A stretch of DNA of 64,000 bases from Pseudomonadota bacterium (lineage in GTDB: Bacteria > Pseudomonadota > Gammaproteobacteria > Burkholderiales > REEB80). This document shows positions 39,118 through 48,037 of the stretch, piece by piece. Numbering within the stretch: position 1 is the first letter of the stretch; the number at the start of each line of letters is the position of its first letter. The stretch covers positions 1 through 64,000 of the forward strand of contig JAGWIG010000002.1 of the NCBI GenBank assembly GCA_028873515.1, written 5' to 3'. Below the pieces are notes generated by a model. It was given only the letters and a program-made list of their open reading frames with translations, had not been told where the DNA came from and searched no databases. A program made the position numbers and the translations under genes.

Positions 39118-39137
39118 ATTTCAGCCGGGTTCTCAAA
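39118..39137 (+). repeat. 20-bp direct repeat, left copy
   Basis: ATTTCAGCCGGGTTCTCAAA, identical to the copy at 41333-41352. The pair brackets clcA and little else. The left copy lies in a potential stem formed by GTTTGAG (39104-39110) and CTCAAAC (39132-39138). Confidence 0.85.
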
Positions 39138-39503
39138 CCAAAAACCAGACATCTTTGCAAACCAGCCATGTGCATATACTGATAGATCAGCAGTTCTATG
39201 AAACAGATAATAATGCTTTGGATGGAACGAGGGGACTACTTGCAACGAAACATTCTGCCGAAAATTATTTCAATTCGAATGACCCATTAAATATTACCCC
39301 AGCAAACTCATCAGACCATCATAAGCTTAATAAACAGGTTTTATTGAAATATATCGTAGAACGATATAAAATTACTGCTTTCAGCATTAATCATTATGCT
39401 AGTTGTGAGCTATTGGAATTCACACTCATCCCAACAATAAACGGAAAGAAACACTTCTCTTCCTTCTTCATCCTTATTCCACTGAACGAAAGCTTATACG
39501 TAA

Positions 39504-41255
39504 ATGAAACCTGGCTCCAGACAACTTCTTTTTATTCCGATGCTTGCTGCCATAATGGGAATATTTGGTGCATTTACTGCTTATGGACTAATGAAACTAA
39601 TTGCCATTATCAGTAACTTCGTTTTTTTTCAGAAATTTTCTACTATCCTGCCCCTAACATTAGCACATCATAAATTGGGCGCATGGGTTATTTTGGTTCC
39701 TTCTATCGGCGCTATCCTTGTTGGAGTCATGGCTCGCTTTGGCTCGAGCAAAATATGTGGCCACGGGATTCCAGAGGCCATGGAGGCAGTATGGCTAAAC
39801 AAAAGCCGGATTGCTCCTCGGGTCGCCATACTAAAACCGCTATCAGCGGCCATTGCAATCGGGACTGGAGGGCCATTTGGTGCTGAAGGTCCTATTATCC
39901 AGACCGGAGGGGCTTTAGGATCATTATTAGGACAAATACTTCAGGTAAGTGCCAATGAACGTAAAATACTCCTTGCTTGCGGGGCGGTAGCAGGAATGAC
40001 AGGAATTTTTAATACCCCAATTGCCGCAGTCGTGTTTGCCATAGAGTTATTACTTTTCGAATTTAGTGGCACAACCGTAATTCCGCTAACCGTGGCTGCA
40101 ACAATAGCAGCTGCGTTGCGACAGTACCTGATTGGTCCAATCCCCATGTTCTTGATGAGAAACAGCCATTTTGGTGGCATCTATGCCCTTCCTGGCTATC
40201 TCCTGTTAGGGGTCATATGTGGAATTGGCGCAGCATTATTTAACCGGGCATTTTATTCAATTGAAGTCCTGTTTGACAAAATGCCATGGAATCCATTTGG
40301 TCGTTTAATTCTGGGGGCGGTAGGCCTGGGTATCATTGGATATATCCTGCCTCAGGTTATGGGAGTTGGTTATCAGAGTATTACTGACTTGCTCAATGCA
40401 CGCCTCGCTCTGAGTACAGCATGTATGCTTTTAATTATGAAGACCATTGCATTACTGGTATCTCTAGGGTCTGGCACTTCAGGAGGACTGCTTGCGCCAA
40501 TGTTCACCATGGGCGCTGCAGTAGGTTGTCTATTAGCTGGGGTCATGGGCCATTTTTGGCCGCAATTTACGGAATTGGAAGGGGGATTTGCCCTTGCCGG
40601 AATGGGTGCACTATTTGCTGCCTCTTCACGCTCCACCTTTGCCTTCATCCTTTTTGCATTTGAAATTACTCAGGTATACGCTTCAATCGTACCACTCATG
40701 CTGTCCGCGGTGACTGCAACCTCAATTGCTTGGCTGCTCTCCCAACATTCAATTATGACAGAACGTCTTGCACAACGCGGACTGTCAGTTCATCACGTCT
40801 ATGAAGTTGATCCGTTCAGACGACTAACTGTTGCAGACGCCATGGTTCAACCAATCTGTACCATAGATCACAAAACGACCCTCAATGACTTCTGTATAAA
40901 TACTGACCAGCAACAAGCTGTAGCAGTAATCAATGAAAGAAAACAGGTGATTGGGATAATTACTCAAAGAACTATAACCAAAGCTTTAATTGACGCAGGC
41001 AATAGATCACTTCCAATAGAGAATTTTACTACTCCTGCACACTACGTTTATTCCAACGAAATCATTCATGATGTTTTACCAAGGATGGAGGCAAATGATA
41101 TAGAGGCATTTGTAGTAATAAACCAAAATCAACCTGCAGAATTAATAGGCTGGATTGATCGGCGAACAATATTAAATTCTAGACTCCATTACGCAATATC
41201 AGAAAACAAGCCCGAGCCAGGCTGGATATTTCAGGTTGGCAATCACGGAGTATAG
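39504..41255 (+). CDS. ClC-family chloride channel/transporter with CBS domains
   Basis: Inner-membrane anion channel or H+/Cl- exchanger, 583 residues. ClC selectivity signatures are present: GHGIPEAMEAV, GGPFGAEGPIIQTGGALGS with the gating glutamate, FNTPIAAVVFAIELL and GSGTSGGLLAPMFTMGAA. About 10-11 membrane helices are followed from about residue 440 by a pair of CBS domains (VADAMVQPICTIDHKTTLNDF and ENFTTPAHYVYSNEIIHDVL). The ATG at 39504 has only a weak Shine-Dalgarno. No operon partner. It is flanked by the 20-bp direct repeat, suggesting an acquired segment. Confidence 0.93.
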   Translation: MKPGSRQLLFIPMLAAIMGIFGAFTAYGLMKLIAIISNFVFFQKFSTILPLTLAHHKLGAWVILVPSIGAILVGVMARFGSSKICGHGIPEAMEAVWLNKSRIAPRVAILKPLSAAIAIGTGGPFGAEGPIIQTGGALGSLLGQILQVSANERKILLACGAVAGMTGIFNTPIAAVVFAIELLLFEFSGTTVIPLTVAATIAAALRQYLIGPIPMFLMRNSHFGGIYALPGYLLLGVICGIGAALFNRAFYSIEVLFDKMPWNPFGRLILGAVGLGIIGYILPQVMGVGYQSITDLLNARLALSTACMLLIMKTIALLVSLGSGTSGGLLAPMFTMGAAVGCLLAGVMGHFWPQFTELEGGFALAGMGALFAASSRSTFAFILFAFEITQVYASIVPLMLSAVTATSIAWLLSQHSIMTERLAQRGLSVHHVYEVDPFRRLTVADAMVQPICTIDHKTTLNDFCINTDQQQAVAVINERKQVIGIITQRTITKALIDAGNRSLPIENFTTPAHYVYSNEIIHDVLPRMEANDIEAFVVINQNQPAELIGWIDRRTILNSRLHYAISENKPEPGWIFQVGNHGV

Positions 41256-41299
41256 TTACTACTCACTAAAAAGGTCTAGATATCCTTCCATTTAGTAAA

Positions 41300-41352
41300 C
41301 CGGCTGAAATATAATTCAAAAAATACATACTCATTTCAGCCGGGTTCTCAAA
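41300..41352 (+). repeat. Right copy of the 20-bp repeat with an inverted half copy
   Basis: ATTTCAGCCGGGTTCTCAAA is repeated exactly at 41333-41352. Just upstream, CCGGCTGAAAT (41300-41310) is the inverse of its first 11 bases, giving a perfect 11-bp stem with a 22-base loop, about 45 bp past the clcA stop. It might act as a transcript end for clcA or as the terminus of a mobile unit. No run of T follows the stem. Confidence 0.8.
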
Positions 41353-41406
41353 ATTTACCCATCAAATCCAGCCTATACACTAGCAGCATAAGGCTGGAGT
41401 TTTCGA

Positions 41407-41991
41407 TTATTTTGGATGAATTCGTGAGACTTTTGTCCCTTCAAGGCTCAGGCTAATCATAAGTCCACGCTGATCAAAACTAAAAGCGTATGCATCATCT
41501 TTCAAGGTTGTTGATGACAAATTCCTGGCAACTCCCTTATCCACTACTACAACCGTAGGGCCCACACCAATTTCCCATCCATCCGTCTTGTTCAAATAAC
41601 GTAATGCCCTATTGTTCATTAAAAACAGGGCATATCCATAAGATTGTGCACCTGCCTGAAATCCCCATGAGCCAGAAACCGAGTTGTAGTAACCAGCTAC
41701 TCGGCCATTTTTATAAAGAACCCCCTCACCATAACTTCCACCAAATACCAATCCAGCCTTAATAATATTTGGGAACACCAGTACAGCCTTGGCTTGTTTC
41801 GAAATAGCAACCGCAGCTGGATTAGTCCTATATAAAATCTCCAGAGCATGCGTAGCCGACTGGTTCAAGTCTGCAGCAGTCGCTGCATCCGCAGCAACAC
41901 TAAACCCTGCCATTGAAAATATGACAGTGATGCCAAGAAAAATTTTAATTAATCCATAATGTATTGAGCCTGCATTTATTTTATTCATCAT
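41407..41991 (-). CDS. SYLF (YSC84) domain lipid-binding protein
   Basis: Exported protein of 194 residues: an N-terminal hydrophobic segment (IFLGITVIFSMAGFSVA) as signal peptide, then a SYLF domain with KAVLVFPNIIKAGLVFGGSYGEGVL, AGAQSYGYALFLMN and the final LSLEGTKV. SYLF domains bind phosphoinositides in eukaryotes; the bacterial periplasmic role is unknown. Gene stands alone. Near the stop, CCAGCCT/AGGCTGG (41372-41401) could be a weak terminator. Confidence 0.88.
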   Translation of the reverse strand: MMNKINAGSIHYGLIKIFLGITVIFSMAGFSVAADAATAADLNQSATHALEILYRTNPAAVAISKQAKAVLVFPNIIKAGLVFGGSYGEGVLYKNGRVAGYYNSVSGSWGFQAGAQSYGYALFLMNNRALRYLNKTDGWEIGVGPTVVVVDKGVARNLSSTTLKDDAYAFSFDQRGLMISLSLEGTKVSRIHPK

Positions 41992-42735
41992 AATAGGTCT
42001 CCGACAGAAAAAATGGCGTATAAATCAACAAGAAAAGCAAAGGTTTACTACCTTCCAGCCTAGAATCAGCTTGATGGGCTATCACGAGAAATGTCTGGAA
42101 AACTTGATATGCTTGAGCGAGCATAGTCATCATTTGTAAACACAGTCAAGACAATATAACTTCTAATATGATAATTCTGTCGGATTTATATAATTAACGT
42201 GTTTATTCATCCCTTTTCAATATCGAAAATGATAAAATTCCCCAGACACCCTAAACCATATTACACCAACAAATGCTTCAAATTCTTTTAATTAGCCAGC
42301 AATTACGAAATCAAACAGGGTATTCTAAAATTCAATCTCATTTTTAAATTTCATGATACATTCCATAAAATACTAAATCATGGCCTAAGTCTTCAGATAT
42401 ATAGAGCAATAAGATCAGGTTTAATGACATGACAAATCTGGACATTGATAATGAAAATTTTAACTCTGACTGATAGAGTTTGTTTCTTAAACAGGACGTT
42501 CATCTGAATGATCTAGACAAGATGCAGAAAAATGGATATATGACATGAATATCCACACTAATAAATTTTATTCATTAATGACCTGGTAAACATCTATTTC
42601 TCAATTAAAAAATAATAATTCCTGTGTCGTTACAGTTAATTCATAAATAATTCCAAAATAAATCCATGCCGAATCACAGTTTTTAAAATACGCTGCTGAT
42701 TAAATGGAAAAAAATTATCATGAAAAGGAGAAACC
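41992..42735. other. AT-rich intergenic region before the Sel1 gene
   Basis: About 745 bp, very AT-rich, with many short stops in every frame. I see no gene, no tRNA and no repeat longer than chance. Near its right end is the Shine-Dalgarno AAGGAG for the Sel1 gene. Confidence 0.7.
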
Positions 42736-43542
42736 ATGCCATATCTCAATAAATCAATATTCTATTTCATCATAGTATTAATGTATGGACTGGGTATGCA
42801 GGCTGCGTGGGCGGATATGGATCGCCAACAGGCAAGAGAATTAGAAGACCAGGCCTACGATGGTGATCCCTCTGCCCTACAGACCTTGCAGCAGGCAGCT
42901 TATCAAAAGAACGCCACTGCTGAGGAATGGCTTGGTGTTTATTTCATGGACAAAAAGGATTATCCAGACTCCTTTACATGGAATCAAAAATCTGCAAATC
43001 AAGGTAATGCCTATGGGGAAGCCAATCTGGGTTACATGTATCACAATGGTCTCGGAGTAAGCAAAGATGATGTCCAGGCAGTATCCTGGTATCAAAAGGC
43101 TGCCGAACAAGATAACGCATTGGCTGAATATGATTTAGGCTGGATGTATGAAAAAGGCTATGGTGTTTCTCAGGATTATGCCCGGGCCATGAGTCTTTAC
43201 CAGAAAGCCGCGACAAACCGATATTACCTGGCACCAGCTAATATCGGTAATTTATAGTACAAAGGGCGAGGTGTGACGAAGGATTACAACCAGGTATTTA
43301 CCTGGTATCAGAAAGGAGCAAGCCTGGGAGATAATTACGCAGAATGGGCAGTCGCCTATGCTTATGAAAAAGGCCAGGGTGTAACGCAAAGTGATGACGA
43401 AGCCCTGCAGTGGTATGAAAAGGCAGCAGACAATGGTAGCACCGATGCCATGCATCGTTTAGTCGATGCCTACCAGAATGGCGAACTGAGTTTGAAGGTG
43501 GATATGGATAAAGCAGCTTATTGGTTTGAGTTGGCTAACTAG
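42736..43542 (+). pseudogene. Sel1-repeat exported protein interrupted by an in-frame TAG
   Basis: The reading frame codes for a signal peptide (GMQAAWA, cleavage before D) and about six Sel1-like repeats of ~36 residues, for example GEANLGYMYHNGLGVSKDD and AEYDLGWMYEKGYGVSQDY. At 43255-43257 a TAG follows NIGNL exactly where repeats have Tyr, and the same frame continues YKGRGVTKDYNQVFTWYQKGA to a TAA/TAG stop near 43542. A single change from a Tyr codon (TAT or TAC) explains it. Without readthrough a 173-residue product with four repeats would be made. Sel1 proteins usually scaffold protein-protein contacts. Confidence 0.85.
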
Positions 43543-43740
43543 AACTGATCTACTCAGACCATGTTCTTATAAGAAAAATATTCAATAGCCTTCTCATTCA
43601 ACTTGAAGCAAATTTCATGGTTATCTTCTGAGAAATCGTGTCACTGATGAAATGCATTGAATAGGCTCCGCTGGATTGGAATGAAGAGTAGTGGAACGTG
43701 AAATGTTTTTGTATTCTCCCTAAACTGATTCGATTTTACC

Positions 43741-44118
43741 CTTAGCTGCAAAACACAACCTGAAGTTCACTGGTGCATGATCTGGGTTTTATCGCAGGCT
43801 GCTCCCTATATTTATGACGCCTTTTACGATAACCCTTTGTAAATGAATTCCTTCCCTCTTCATCAGTCGGTAAACACGATGTTTGCCACAAGATGCCTCA
43901 TTGCCCAAGATCGCAGGTCACTTTACGATAGCCATAAACACCACCGCTTTCCAGCCAGAATTGTTTGATTAATCCAAAAAAACGTTGATCTTCTCTTTGC
44001 CTGGATGTCGTGGGTTGAGCTCGCAAGGCATAATACCTGAGGGCTGCACATTAATCATTTGGCATAGCCTTCTGACCGAATGTGTACGTTCCAGTTCAAG
44101 AATGCAGGCATATTTCAC
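43741..44118 (-). pseudogene. IS3-family transposase OrfB remnant
   Basis: Starting at a GTG overlapping the orfA stop (GTGA), the frame reads KYACILELERTHSVRRLC, an OrfB N terminus. After a frameshift in a T run near 43975 the text continues GLIKQFWLESGGVYGYRKV, and after another CGKHRVYRLMKREGI, then KGYRKRRHKYREQP. These blocks are in the order of an intact OrfB. The DDE catalytic domain is missing. At least three frame changes show old decay. Confidence 0.8.
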
Positions 44119-44369
44119 CGGGACATTTTGGCGAAATATGAAGCGCATTTTTTTAAAATATCGCGTTCCTCAGCGACCCGCTTCAAATCCGCCCGCAACT
44201 TCCTGAGTTCGGCTTCCTGGCTACCCTTGGAGTAGCGATCCCCTTTATTTAAGCTGTAATATTTAACCCATTCCCTTAATGCACTTCTGGATACCCCTAA
44301 ACGATCTGCCACCTCACCTTGACTGGCTGCTTCAATCTTAAATTCTTCTGTGTAGCGCTTCAAACTCAT
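44115..44369 (-). CDS. IS3-family transposase OrfA, internally deleted
   Basis: The 84-residue frame begins MSLKRYTEEFKIEAA, has the helix-turn-helix VADRLGVSRSALREWVKYY and ends with the coiled coil LKRVAEERDILKKCASYFAK typical of IS3-group OrfA. Compared with usual family members a few residues seem missing between EEFKIEA and the helix-turn-helix. It normally works as an OrfAB fusion by frameshifting; with orfB destroyed it is presumably inactive for transposition. Confidence 0.8.
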   Translation of the reverse strand: MSLKRYTEEFKIEAASQGEVADRLGVSRSALREWVKYYSLNKGDRYSKGSQEAELRKLRADLKRVAEERDILKKCASYFAKMSR

Positions 44370-44559
44370 AACACCTCCTAATCGTCTATTGTACGACTAA
44401 AAAGTCGTCTGCTAATTCAGGGGCGATTCAGAAAACCGTCTGCGTGTGCCGGTTGCGCGCAGAGCTGCGCTATTTTTGAGAACCGAGAGCAGAATAAAGG
44501 TGTGGCGCGCAAGCAGAAGAGGCTGAAACCCGGCGACGTGGAGGATTGCCAGAAAAGGA

Positions 44560-44588
44560 AAGGCCGACTGCTGTTCTCAGTCGGCCTT
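44560..44588 (-). terminator. Terminator after tRNA-Met
   Basis: AAGGCCGACTG/CAGTCGGCCTT, an 11-bp perfect stem with a 7-base loop, eight bases past the tRNA 3' end. On the minus strand it is followed by TCCTTTTC. It ends the tRNA transcript. Confidence 0.8.
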
Positions 44589-44595
44589 GATATAG

Positions 44596-44672
44596 TGGTG
44601 GTGATGGGCAGAATTGAACTGCCGACCCCGGGGTTATGAATCCCGTGCTCTAACCAGCTGAGCTACATCACC
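44596..44672 (-). tRNA. tRNA-Met (CAU), elongator type
   Basis: The 77-base sequence folds as a cloverleaf, with acceptor GGTGATG/CATCACC, D arm GCTC...GAGC, anticodon loop TTCATAA, T arm GGCAG-TTCAATT-CTGCC and encoded CCA. The anticodon is CAT. A first acceptor pair G-C and the T in TTCAT point to elongator Met rather than initiator or Ile2, although Ile2 (lysidine) tRNAs share the anticodon. There is an A31-C39 mismatch in the anticodon stem. Confidence 0.93.
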
Positions 44673-44794
44673 CATCATTCAGAACCTCTTACCCAAATAC
44701 CACAGACCCAGAATATTGAAATATTATAAAACGCAAACCCTAAAAAACCCGTAATTCTCGCCCGCCAACCCCTTACTGTCAAGCCTTCTTCCAG

Positions 44795-45886
44795 TCAAAC
44801 ATTAAACCGGAAATGCACTACATCTCCATCACGGACAATATAGTCTTTTCCTTCAAGCTTCATCTTGCCTGCATCACGGGCCCCTTGCTCACCTTTATAA
44901 TAAACAAAATCATCAAAACTAATGACCTCTGCCCTGATAAAACCCCTCTCAAAGTCAGAATGTATAACCCCAGCAGCTTGTGGGGCGGTACTCTCCACAG
45001 GAATAGTCCAAGCCCGGACCTCTTTAATTCCCGCAGTAAAATATGTTTGCTGACCCAACAATGCGTAAGCAGTTTGAATCACACGATTAAGCCCTGGTTC
45101 TGAGAGACCAAGTTCGTTGAGAAAAGATATTTTATCTTGCTCATCAAGCATCGCTATTTCTGCTTCAAGTGAAGCACAAATTACAACAACCGGAGCACCC
45201 TCACTTTCCGCATGAAGCTTCAACTGCCCGACATATGAATTATGCAAAACATCAGACTCATCAATATTTGCAATAAACATGACCGGCTTTGCCGTTAATA
45301 AAAACAAGGGTTGAATACGAATGATATCTTCCATATCAAGGTTCATAGCACGTACAGGAAGCCCCTTGTCCAAATGAGCCCGGATCTGTTCAAGCACCGC
45401 CACCATTTTCTGCGCTTCCTTATCTCCAGTTTTCACCATACGTAAAAACCTGGCATAAGATTTTTCTACTGTTTCTATATCTGCCAATGCAAGCTCAGTA
45501 TCAATGGTTTCAATATCCGCCAAAGGATCAACTTTACCAGCCACGTGAACAATATCAGAATGGTCAAAACATCGTACTACATGAGCAATTGCATTGGTTT
45601 CACGTATATTAGCAAGAAACTTGTTGCCCAGCCCTTCGCCCTTGGAGGCTCCAGCCACCAAACCAGCAATATCCACAAACTCCATCAAGGCAGGCTGAAT
45701 TTTTTGTGGATGAACAATTTCAGCTAAAACTCCCAGTCTAGGATCCGGAACTTCAACAATCCCAATATTAGGTTCTATCGTACAAAAGGGATAATTCTCG
45801 GCTGCGATACCTGCATTGGTGATAGCATTAAATAAAGTTGATTTGCCAACATTTGGCAAGCCGACAATACCACATTTAAGACTCAT
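44795..45886 (-). CDS. ychF: Redox-responsive ATPase YchF
   Basis: Obg-family P-loop ATPase bound to ribosomes, a negative regulator of the oxidative stress response. 363 residues with [15 protein letters not shown] as G1, [25 protein letters not shown] as G3 and NIDES in place of the NKxD specificity motif, which explains ATP preference. A C-terminal TGS domain ends the protein. The ATG at 45886 ([14 protein letters not shown]) overlaps the pth stop by 11 bp; earlier starts lie within pth. Confidence 0.96.
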   Translation of the reverse strand: MSLKCGIVGLPNVGKSTLFNAITNAGIAAENYPFCTIEPNIGIVEVPDPRLGVLAEIVHPQKIQPALMEFVDIAGLVAGASKGEGLGNKFLANIRETNAIAHVVRCFDHSDIVHVAGKVDPLADIETIDTELALADIETVEKSYARFLRMVKTGDKEAQKMVAVLEQIRAHLDKGLPVRAMNLDMEDIIRIQPLFLLTAKPVMFIANIDESDVLHNSYVGQLKLHAESEGAPVVVICASLEAEIAMLDEQDKISFLNELGLSEPGLNRVIQTAYALLGQQTYFTAGIKEVRAWTIPVESTAPQAAGVIHSDFERGFIRAEVISFDDFVYYKGEQGARDAGKMKLEGKDYIVRDGDVVHFRFNV

Positions 45887-46487
45887 TGATGTCCTCTTTC
45901 GATGGCTTTCCTGATCGCCTATTAATAATCTGCATAACACTGCTTATCTTGCCAGATACAAAGTCCGGCACAAATCTGAGGCTTTCACTAATCACCATCT
46001 CAATCTGCTTTAAATCAGTCGAACCAGGACGCCCAAGAACGTACCCTAAAACCTTTTCCCGTGAACCTGGATGGCCAATTCCTATACGCAAGCGCCAGAA
46101 ATCATGTGAGGAAAGTAAGGAAATTATGCTTCGAAGCCCATTGTGGCCCCCATGACCGCCTCCTTGTTTTAAACGTATAATGCCTGGCAACAAATCAAGA
46201 TCATCATGGACCACAAGGATTTCTTCCGGCGCTATCCGATAAAACCTCGACATCGAGGCAACAGCTAATCCGCTATCATTCATAAATGTTTGGGGTTTCA
46301 TGAGCCAAACATCTTGCCCACCAATACGCACAACCCCAGCAAGTCCGTGATGCTTCGGCTGCATTGCAAACCTGGCCCCGTGCTCCTCTCCCAGATTATC
46401 CAGCCACCAGAAACCGGCATTGTGACGGGTCTGTTCATATTCTTGACCGGGATTACCAAGGCCGACAATCATTCGAATGGATGACAT
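45876..46487 (-). CDS. pth: Peptidyl-tRNA hydrolase
   Basis: Releases peptides from prematurely dropped peptidyl-tRNA. 203 residues with [22 protein letters not shown] (catalytic His) and [13 protein letters not shown], then [11 protein letters not shown] and [12 protein letters not shown]. The ATG at 46487 has GGTGA seven bases upstream; an internal ATG five codons on is possible. Conserved neighbourhood prs-rplY-pth-ychF. Confidence 0.96.
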   Translation of the reverse strand: MSSIRMIVGLGNPGQEYEQTRHNAGFWWLDNLGEEHGARFAMQPKHHGLAGVVRIGGQDVWLMKPQTFMNDSGLAVASMSRFYRIAPEEILVVHDDLDLLPGIIRLKQGGGHGGHNGLRSIISLLSSHDFWRLRIGIGHPGSREKVLGYVLGRPGSTDLKQIEMVISESLRFVPDFVSGKISSVMQIINRRSGKPSKEDINES

Positions 46488-46508
46488 CTGATTTCACCAA
46501 TAAACAAA

Positions 46509-46528
46509 GCCCGTCAACTAGGACGGGC
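46509..46528 (-). terminator. Terminator-like hairpin between rplY and pth
   Basis: GCCCGTC/GACGGGC with a 6-base loop, followed on the minus strand by TTTGTTTATT. It lies 19 bp past the rplY stop, so part of the rplY transcription should end before pth. Confidence 0.75.
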
Positions 46529-46546
46529 CCGGCTTTAACAGGTTAC

Positions 46547-46834
46547 TCAAACACGCCTGAAATCAACATGCAACACCATTGGTCGAAATGGATGCATTTG
46601 TACATTTTGCACCATAACGGATTGTTTCTTACCATCAAGGACCAAAACCAATGAGGATTGAAAAAAATCAGCATGTTTAATTTGATGAAAAACAGTATTG
46701 TGATCTATTTCTATAGACAAGGGTTCCTCCTTGCCTCCATAGATAATAGCAGGCACCAGCCCCTGACGGCGTAGACGGCGGCTCGCACCCGTTCCTAACG
46801 CACTTCTTGCAGTAGCAATCACTTCATAACTCAT
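46547..46834 (-). CDS. rplY: 50S ribosomal protein L25 (short form)
   Basis: Binds 5S rRNA in the large subunit. The 95-residue protein shows GTGASRRLRRQGLVPAIIYGG and ends HVDFRRV, where the enteric short form also ends. Many betaproteobacteria carry a ~200-residue L25/CTC with an extra C-terminal domain, absent here. AGGAG precedes the ATG, and a hairpin at 46844-46869 can pair with it. Confidence 0.93.
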   Translation of the reverse strand: MSYEVIATARSALGTGASRRLRRQGLVPAIIYGGKEEPLSIEIDHNTVFHQIKHADFFQSSLVLVLDGKKQSVMVQNVQMHPFRPMVLHVDFRRV

Positions 46835-46843
46835 AATTTATCT

Positions 46844-46869
46844 CCTGGTTCCGCCCCCCCGCGACCAGG
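46844..46869 (-). promoter_or_regulatory. Leader hairpin covering the rplY Shine-Dalgarno
   Basis: In the minus-strand transcript CCTGGT (46869-46864) can pair with ACCAGG (46849-46844), whose last bases start the AGGAG ribosome-binding site of rplY. The 14-base loop contains a run of seven G. Such a stem could lower or regulate initiation, as ribosomal protein leaders often do. This is inferred from complementarity only. Confidence 0.4.
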
Positions 46870-46899
46870 TTGGCATTAAAATGGAGCCAAAGCTCCCCG

Positions 46900-47853
46900 T
46901 TAATCCATAAAAAGTGAACTTACAGACTCCTCATGGCTAATTCTTGAAATAGTTTCAGCGAGCAATCCTGCAATGGATAATTGACGAATCTTAGGATTTA
47001 CCTGCGCTTCAGGTTTTAACGGGATGGTATCTGTCACGACTACCATGTCAAGTTCTGATGCAGTAATGCGTTCAATAGCTGAACCAGAAAGAACCGGATG
47101 CGTCGCATAGGCAAGAACCTTCGCTGCACCTTGCTCTTTAAGAGCACGGGCCGCTTCACACAATGTATTTGCCGTGTCAACCATATCATCCATGATTACA
47201 CAAGTTTTTCCAGCCACTTCCCCAATGATATTCATCACCTTGGCTTCATTCGGCTTGGGCCGCCGTTTATCAATAATAGCCAAATCGGAGTCATCCAGAA
47301 GTTTTGCCATAGCCCTGGCTCTAACCACGCCGCCCACATCAGGTGAAATGATTACAAGATTATCATACTGCTGCTCTCGCAAGTCAGCCAGCAATACAGG
47401 TGTTGCATAAATGTTATCTACAGGAATATCAAAAAAACCCTGTATCTGATCTGAGTGCAGATCTACTGTCAACAAACGGTCTATTCCTGCACCAGTTAGC
47501 ATATTTGCTACAACCTTTGCAGAAATTGGTACTCGTGCTGAACGTGGGCGTCTATCCTGTCGGGCATACCCAAAGTAAGGAATTGCAGCAGTAATCCGTC
47601 CCGCGGAAGAACGTTTCAAGGCATCAACCATAATCATGATTTCCATCAGGTGATCATTGGTCGGATGGCAAGTTGACTGAAGAACGAACACATCACTTCC
47701 GCGAACATTATCCAGCAATTCGGCCATGACTTCACCATCACTGAAACGACCTACCACAGCCCGACCCAGGGGAATTCCCAGATATCTTGTTACGTCTTCG
47801 GCCAGCCCCACATTGGCCGTACCGGTAAATATCATCATGCTTGCGTTGCTCAC
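46900..47853 (-). CDS. prs: Ribose-phosphate pyrophosphokinase
   Basis: Makes PRPP from ribose 5-phosphate and ATP for nucleotides, His and Trp. About 317 residues, with [13 protein letters not shown] at the start, [16 protein letters not shown] as the flexible ATP loop and [14 protein letters not shown] as the PRPP motif. I chose the GTG at 47853, seven bases after AAGGA, giving the usual length. Starting at 47907 would add 18 unsupported residues. Confidence 0.95.
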   Translation of the reverse strand: MSNASMMIFTGTANVGLAEDVTRYLGIPLGRAVVGRFSDGEVMAELLDNVRGSDVFVLQSTCHPTNDHLMEIMIMVDALKRSSAGRITAAIPYFGYARQDRRPRSARVPISAKVVANMLTGAGIDRLLTVDLHSDQIQGFFDIPVDNIYATPVLLADLREQQYDNLVIISPDVGGVVRARAMAKLLDDSDLAIIDKRRPKPNEAKVMNIIGEVAGKTCVIMDDMVDTANTLCEAARALKEQGAAKVLAYATHPVLSGSAIERITASELDMVVVTDTIPLKPEAQVNPKIRQLSIAGLLAETISRISHEESVSSLFMD

Positions 47854-47931
47854 ACTTTTATCCTTCGCTTCGCCGCAATACTGACACACCTGCTCTGTCG
47901 TAACCATGAGTGAAACCCCATCAAACCAAAA

Positions 47932-47950
47932 GGCGAGCTACCTGCTCGCC
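47932..47950 (-). terminator. Terminator after tRNA-Gln
   Basis: GGCGAGC/GCTCGCC with a 5-base loop, followed on the minus strand by TTTTGGTTT. It sits 11 bp past the tRNA 3' end and separates the ispE/tRNA transcript from prs. Confidence 0.85.
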
Positions 47951-47960
47951 CTTACTTATC

Positions 47961-48035
47961 TGGCTGGGGAGGTAGGGATCGAACCTACGAATGCCGGAAT
48001 CAAAATCCGGTGCCTTACCACTTGGCGACTCCCCA
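47961..48035 (-). tRNA. tRNA-Gln (UUG)
   Basis: The 75-base cloverleaf has acceptor TGGGGAG/CTCCCCA, D arm, anticodon loop TTTTGAT with anticodon TTG, T arm CGTAG-GTTCGAT-CTACC-like pairing and encoded CCA after discriminator G. The U1-A72 pair is the weak first pair typical of tRNA-Gln. It starts 2 bp after the ispE stop, so it is probably processed from the ispE transcript or has a promoter inside ispE. Confidence 0.95.
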
Positions 48036-48037
48036 AA

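Larger units (their letters stand above)
38114..39503. other. 1.4-kb accessory intergenic region
   Basis: No ORF here is convincing. A 42-codon frame from the ATG at about 38964 lacks a Shine-Dalgarno, and a TTG-started frame at 39155-39616 contains no internal Met and runs into clcA in another frame. The region does hold a hairpin CCAATAC/GTATTGG at 38302-38320, the structured stretch from 38531 and the first copy of the 20-bp repeat at 39118. Confidence 0.7.
43741..44430 (-). mobile_element. Decayed IS3-family insertion sequence
   Basis: The right boundary, read on the minus strand, begins TGAATCGCCCCTGAATTAGC at 44430, in style with IS3-group terminal repeats. Inside come orfA (44115-44369) and an orfB with several frameshifts. 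The left terminus and the catalytic C-terminal part of orfB are not recognisable, so the element is truncated and inactive. It lies between the broken Sel1 gene and tRNA-Met. Confidence 0.8.

Noticed and set aside
39155-39616. 153-codon plus-strand ORF before clcA
   Set aside because: TTG start, no internal Met, no recognisable domain, and it runs 113 bp into clcA in another frame.
44596-44672. tRNA-Ile2 (lysidine-modified CAU)
   Set aside because: Anticodon loop TTCATAA and acceptor sequence fit elongator tRNA-Met better than the CTCATAA loop usual in Ile2.
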